DNA from: Pseudomonadales bacterium
GTDB taxonomy: Bacteria; Pseudomonadota; Gammaproteobacteria; Pseudomonadales; Azotimanducaceae
Reading direction: 5' to 3'
DNA length: 64,000 nucleotides
NCBI GenBank assembly: GCA_022825925.1
Contig: JAJDVW010000105.1
Coordinates: 26,624-90,623, forward strand
Shown here: positions 61,362-64,000 of the stretch, piece by piece
Layout: every line of letters begins with the position of its first letter
Numbering within the stretch: position 1 is the first letter of the stretch
Position numbers and translations under genes: made by a program
Notes under the pieces: generated by a model
Databases searched by the model: none
Seen by the model: only the letters and a program-made list of their open reading frames with translations
What the model was told of the DNA's origin: nothing

Positions 61362-62114
61362 CGCCCCCGCCGCGTCCTTCACGGCCAACGGAATAGCGGT
61401 CGGCGCACGCCGAGGGCACGCTTCGCCCCGGTCCCCGCGATGCCGCCCCCGCAACCTGCCGCAGGGCCTCCGAGCCCTCCTTCGAGCCGTCAAAACGCGA
61501 CGCGGCCACCCTCACTCATGCCGCCACGTTCATATAACGACCGCAGCCATAACCGAAGGTAACAAGGGTCTTCGGACAACCTATGCGATGGTAGATCGGT
61601 GACGGATCCGGGCTAGGATCATCGGTCCGGGCGCGGCGGCTCCGGTCGCCACGCCTTTTCTCCTGTCGCGGCCACCGCCGCCACTCGCGGCACACGATCT
61701 CCTGGTCGCGCTTCAGCACTGCGCCAGTTGCGCCTTACTGCCCTCCACGGCGCGGCGTGGCCCGTCAAGCGGCACCGGTACCGTCGGCGCGGCGAACCCT
61801 CCACGGTCCGCGAGGCGCGGCCACACTGTCAACGAGGACGGCGACCGCGACCCCTCCGGCACCAGATCTGCGCAACGACGAGGAAATTTCCTCCTTCCGC
61901 GACGCCATCCCTGCCGCGTGGCGAGAACAACGGGGCCGCATCAACAGAGCGCGCAACGACCCAGAAAGTGCCTGTAGGTATCCTGTTGATAACTCCATAA
62001 GCATTTGATAAGAAAAGAGTAATTGCGTTCATCGGCAGCTTCGGCGAAGATCGTCTCCATGCACCCTTCGTCGTTTCGCGCCACGGCCGGAAAGCCGCTC
62101 CCGCGGCCCGCCGG

Positions 62115-62375
62115 ATGACCCGCCTCTTGTCCCGCTCGCGCGACAGACCGACCTTCGACGCTGCCTCCGAGGCGGCGCGCCTGAAAGCCGACACCCGGGC
62201 GCGGCGTCGCCGCCGCCGCACCAGCTCCTGTCTCGATTGCCACACGCACGAACTGCTCGCCCTGCACGACGCGGGCACCACCGTCGCCGAGTTGCAGCGC
62301 TGGCTCGAAGCGCGCCGCGTGCGCGTCCACCAGACCACGGTCGGCCGCTGGCTGCGCCGCCGCAACTGCGACTGA
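62115..62375 (+). CDS. Small HTH-like protein
   Basis: ELLALHDAGTTVAELQRWLEARRVRVHQTTVGRWLRRR. Confidence 0.55.
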   Translation: MTRLLSRSRDRPTFDAASEAARLKADTRARRRRRRTSSCLDCHTHELLALHDAGTTVAELQRWLEARRVRVHQTTVGRWLRRRNCD

Positions 62376-62382
62376 GAGCCCC

Positions 62383-63291
62383 GTGCCGAAGTTCCGCAAG
62401 ACCCGGTCGCCCGAGGATCAAGCCAGGGCCGTCGTTGGCCGTCTGGTCAACCTCGGCGTCCTGCGCCGGAATCCCAACGCCCCCGCGTCCGTCGGCACCG
62501 TGCGCAACATCCGCCAGTGCCTGACCCAGATCGCCCGCCACCTCGCCGGGGACGGCCTCGAACTCCTCGACCTCGACCCGGCGAGGGCCAACGCCTACCT
62601 CCGCTCCCGCGCCGCCGATCTCGGCCAGAAGGCTCTCGATGGGCACCGCCAGGCGCTCCAGAAGCTGCTGATCCATGTCCGCGGATCTCTGCCCGAAGGC
62701 CGCAAGCTGACCATCGTCCGATCGCTCAGGCCGACGCGCAAAGTCGGGCGGGCCTACGCACCGCACCAGGTCCCCATGGTCGCCGCCCGGCAGACGGCGT
62801 CCAACGCGCTCGCCACCCTGATCGCCCACGCGGCCGGATTGCGCGCGCACGAGCTGCTGACGCTCGCCCGGCCCGCCGAGCAGCCCCCCGACCTCCGGCC
62901 CGCGCGCCCGGAGAAGTTCGACGGCCGGTCCGGGACGGACTACACCGTCGTCGGCAAGGGCGGCCTGATCCGCGTCGTCCGCATTCCCGACGATCTGGCC
63001 GAGCGCCTCGAGGAGCGGCGCCTCGACCGACCGGAGCCGGTTGCCGACCGCGGCATTCGCTACCTATCGCGCTACGACATCGGCGGCGGGCAGGCGTGGA
63101 GCCGTAGCTTCTCCCGCGCCTCGCACAACGCGCTCGGCTGGAGTCGCGGCGCCCACGGTGTACGCCACAGCTTTGCCCAGGAGCGCATGGCCGAACTGCA
63201 GCGCCGCCTCGTCTACCGCGACGCGCTCGAAGTCGTCAGCCAGGAGATCGGTCACTTCCGCCCGCAGATTACCGAGGAGTACTTGAGGTGA
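62383..63291 (+). CDS. Tyrosine recombinase family protein (distinct from the P4 type)
   Basis: GLRAHELL, HGVRHSFAQERM, EIGHFRPQITEEYLR. Confidence 0.8.
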   Translation: MPKFRKTRSPEDQARAVVGRLVNLGVLRRNPNAPASVGTVRNIRQCLTQIARHLAGDGLELLDLDPARANAYLRSRAADLGQKALDGHRQALQKLLIHVRGSLPEGRKLTIVRSLRPTRKVGRAYAPHQVPMVAARQTASNALATLIAHAAGLRAHELLTLARPAEQPPDLRPARPEKFDGRSGTDYTVVGKGGLIRVVRIPDDLAERLEERRLDRPEPVADRGIRYLSRYDIGGGQAWSRSFSRASHNALGWSRGAHGVRHSFAQERMAELQRRLVYRDALEVVSQEIGHFRPQITEEYLR

Positions 63292-63746
63292 GCCGCCGGC
63301 TGACACTCCACCTCACGGCGCGCCACGACGCGGCGCTCGACCGGATACTGGGCAGCGACGACAGGCACGACAACAACCAAAGACGGTGCGCGGTCGAGCA
63401 ACTCATCCTCGACCGTGCGCGCGAACCGGAGGATCAGGCCGGCGCGTGCAACGCCGCCGTCGTCGAGTCTCCCGGCGCCACAGGCGACTCCGCGGCCCGG
63501 ATCGACAACGAAAGCACGGTCAGGCTGATCGACCGCCTGAAGGCATCCCGCGACCGGTACCGGGATCTCGCCGTGCGCGCCGAGGCCGCCCTCCTGGGCA
63601 TGCCCGTGCGCGACGACTACGGCAGCATCGAACGCCGCCTCGAACGGGCGCTCCGGGCCAAAGGATTCCAAATGCCCCCTGCAACCGGCTCCGGACGGCC
63701 CGCAGATCGACGACAGGCCGGGAGTCGCCGCCGGGGCGGCCGGTAG
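63288..63746 (+). CDS. Accessory protein coupled to the recombinase
   Basis: Start overlaps recombinase stop (GTGA). Confidence 0.5.
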   Translation: MSRRLTLHLTARHDAALDRILGSDDRHDNNQRRCAVEQLILDRAREPEDQAGACNAAVVESPGATGDSAARIDNESTVRLIDRLKASRDRYRDLAVRAEAALLGMPVRDDYGSIERRLERALRAKGFQMPPATGSGRPADRRQAGSRRRGGR

Positions 63747-63748
63747 CC

Positions 63749-64000
63749 CGTGTTCGTCTTCCTCCTGATCGTCGCCCTGATCGCCGGAGCCGTCCTGCTC
63801 GCCCTGAACGCCCACGAGCGCGTCGAGGGCCTCCTGCTCTACGACAAGGCAACGGGCACCACCGTCCTCGAAGGCTGGTCGATCCTCGCCCAGCACTCGG
63901 TCATCGCCGGCATCCTCGCCACCGTGGTGTTCCTGCTGGCGCTCGCCATCGGCCTCTGCATCTCCGAACTGCACATCCGCCTCGCGCTCCACCGCCATCG
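63749..64000 (+). CDS. Membrane protein, truncated by the window edge
   Basis: VFVFLLIVALIAGAVLLAL...VIAGILATVVFLLALAIGLCI. Confidence 0.5.

Noticed and set aside
61362-61560. Right terminal inverted repeat of the IS1380 element
   Set aside because: Could not be matched by eye to a left-end sequence, so element boundaries were not called.

Overview
High-GC proteobacterial chromosome segment, probably gammaproteobacterial. Roughly 2-42 kb is ordinary chromosome: nadC, ampD, aceEF, a betaine-type transporter with a demethylase-like oxidoreductase, an ampG-like permease, groESL, sbcB, an Opu-type ABC transporter, and an MpaB/RND/LolA/beta-barrel/squalene-synthase gene run. A tRNA-Thr(CGU) sits at the left edge with a small accessory patch. 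Roughly 42-64 kb is accessory DNA. It starts with a toxin-antitoxin graveyard (intact antitoxins beside dead or missing toxins). It continues with a DUF1826 gene under a Zur-box-like site, then what look like two tandem integrative islands sharing an att-like repeat and P4-type integrase sequence. The first island carries a probable pPIWI-associated nuclease and an uncharacterised four-gene cassette: EndoIII-like Fe-S glycosylase, DUF6884 protein, GIY-YIG-like protein, YaaA-like/RelE fusion. The second carries a NO VEIN/sacsin-like ATPase-DUF3883 gene broken by two frameshifts. The right end has an IS1380-family element inserted among small accessory genes and a second tyrosine recombinase module. 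The four-gene cassette at 48.6-52.1 kb is the best candidate for an undescribed system. Family names come from recognising motifs by eye; no database search was run.
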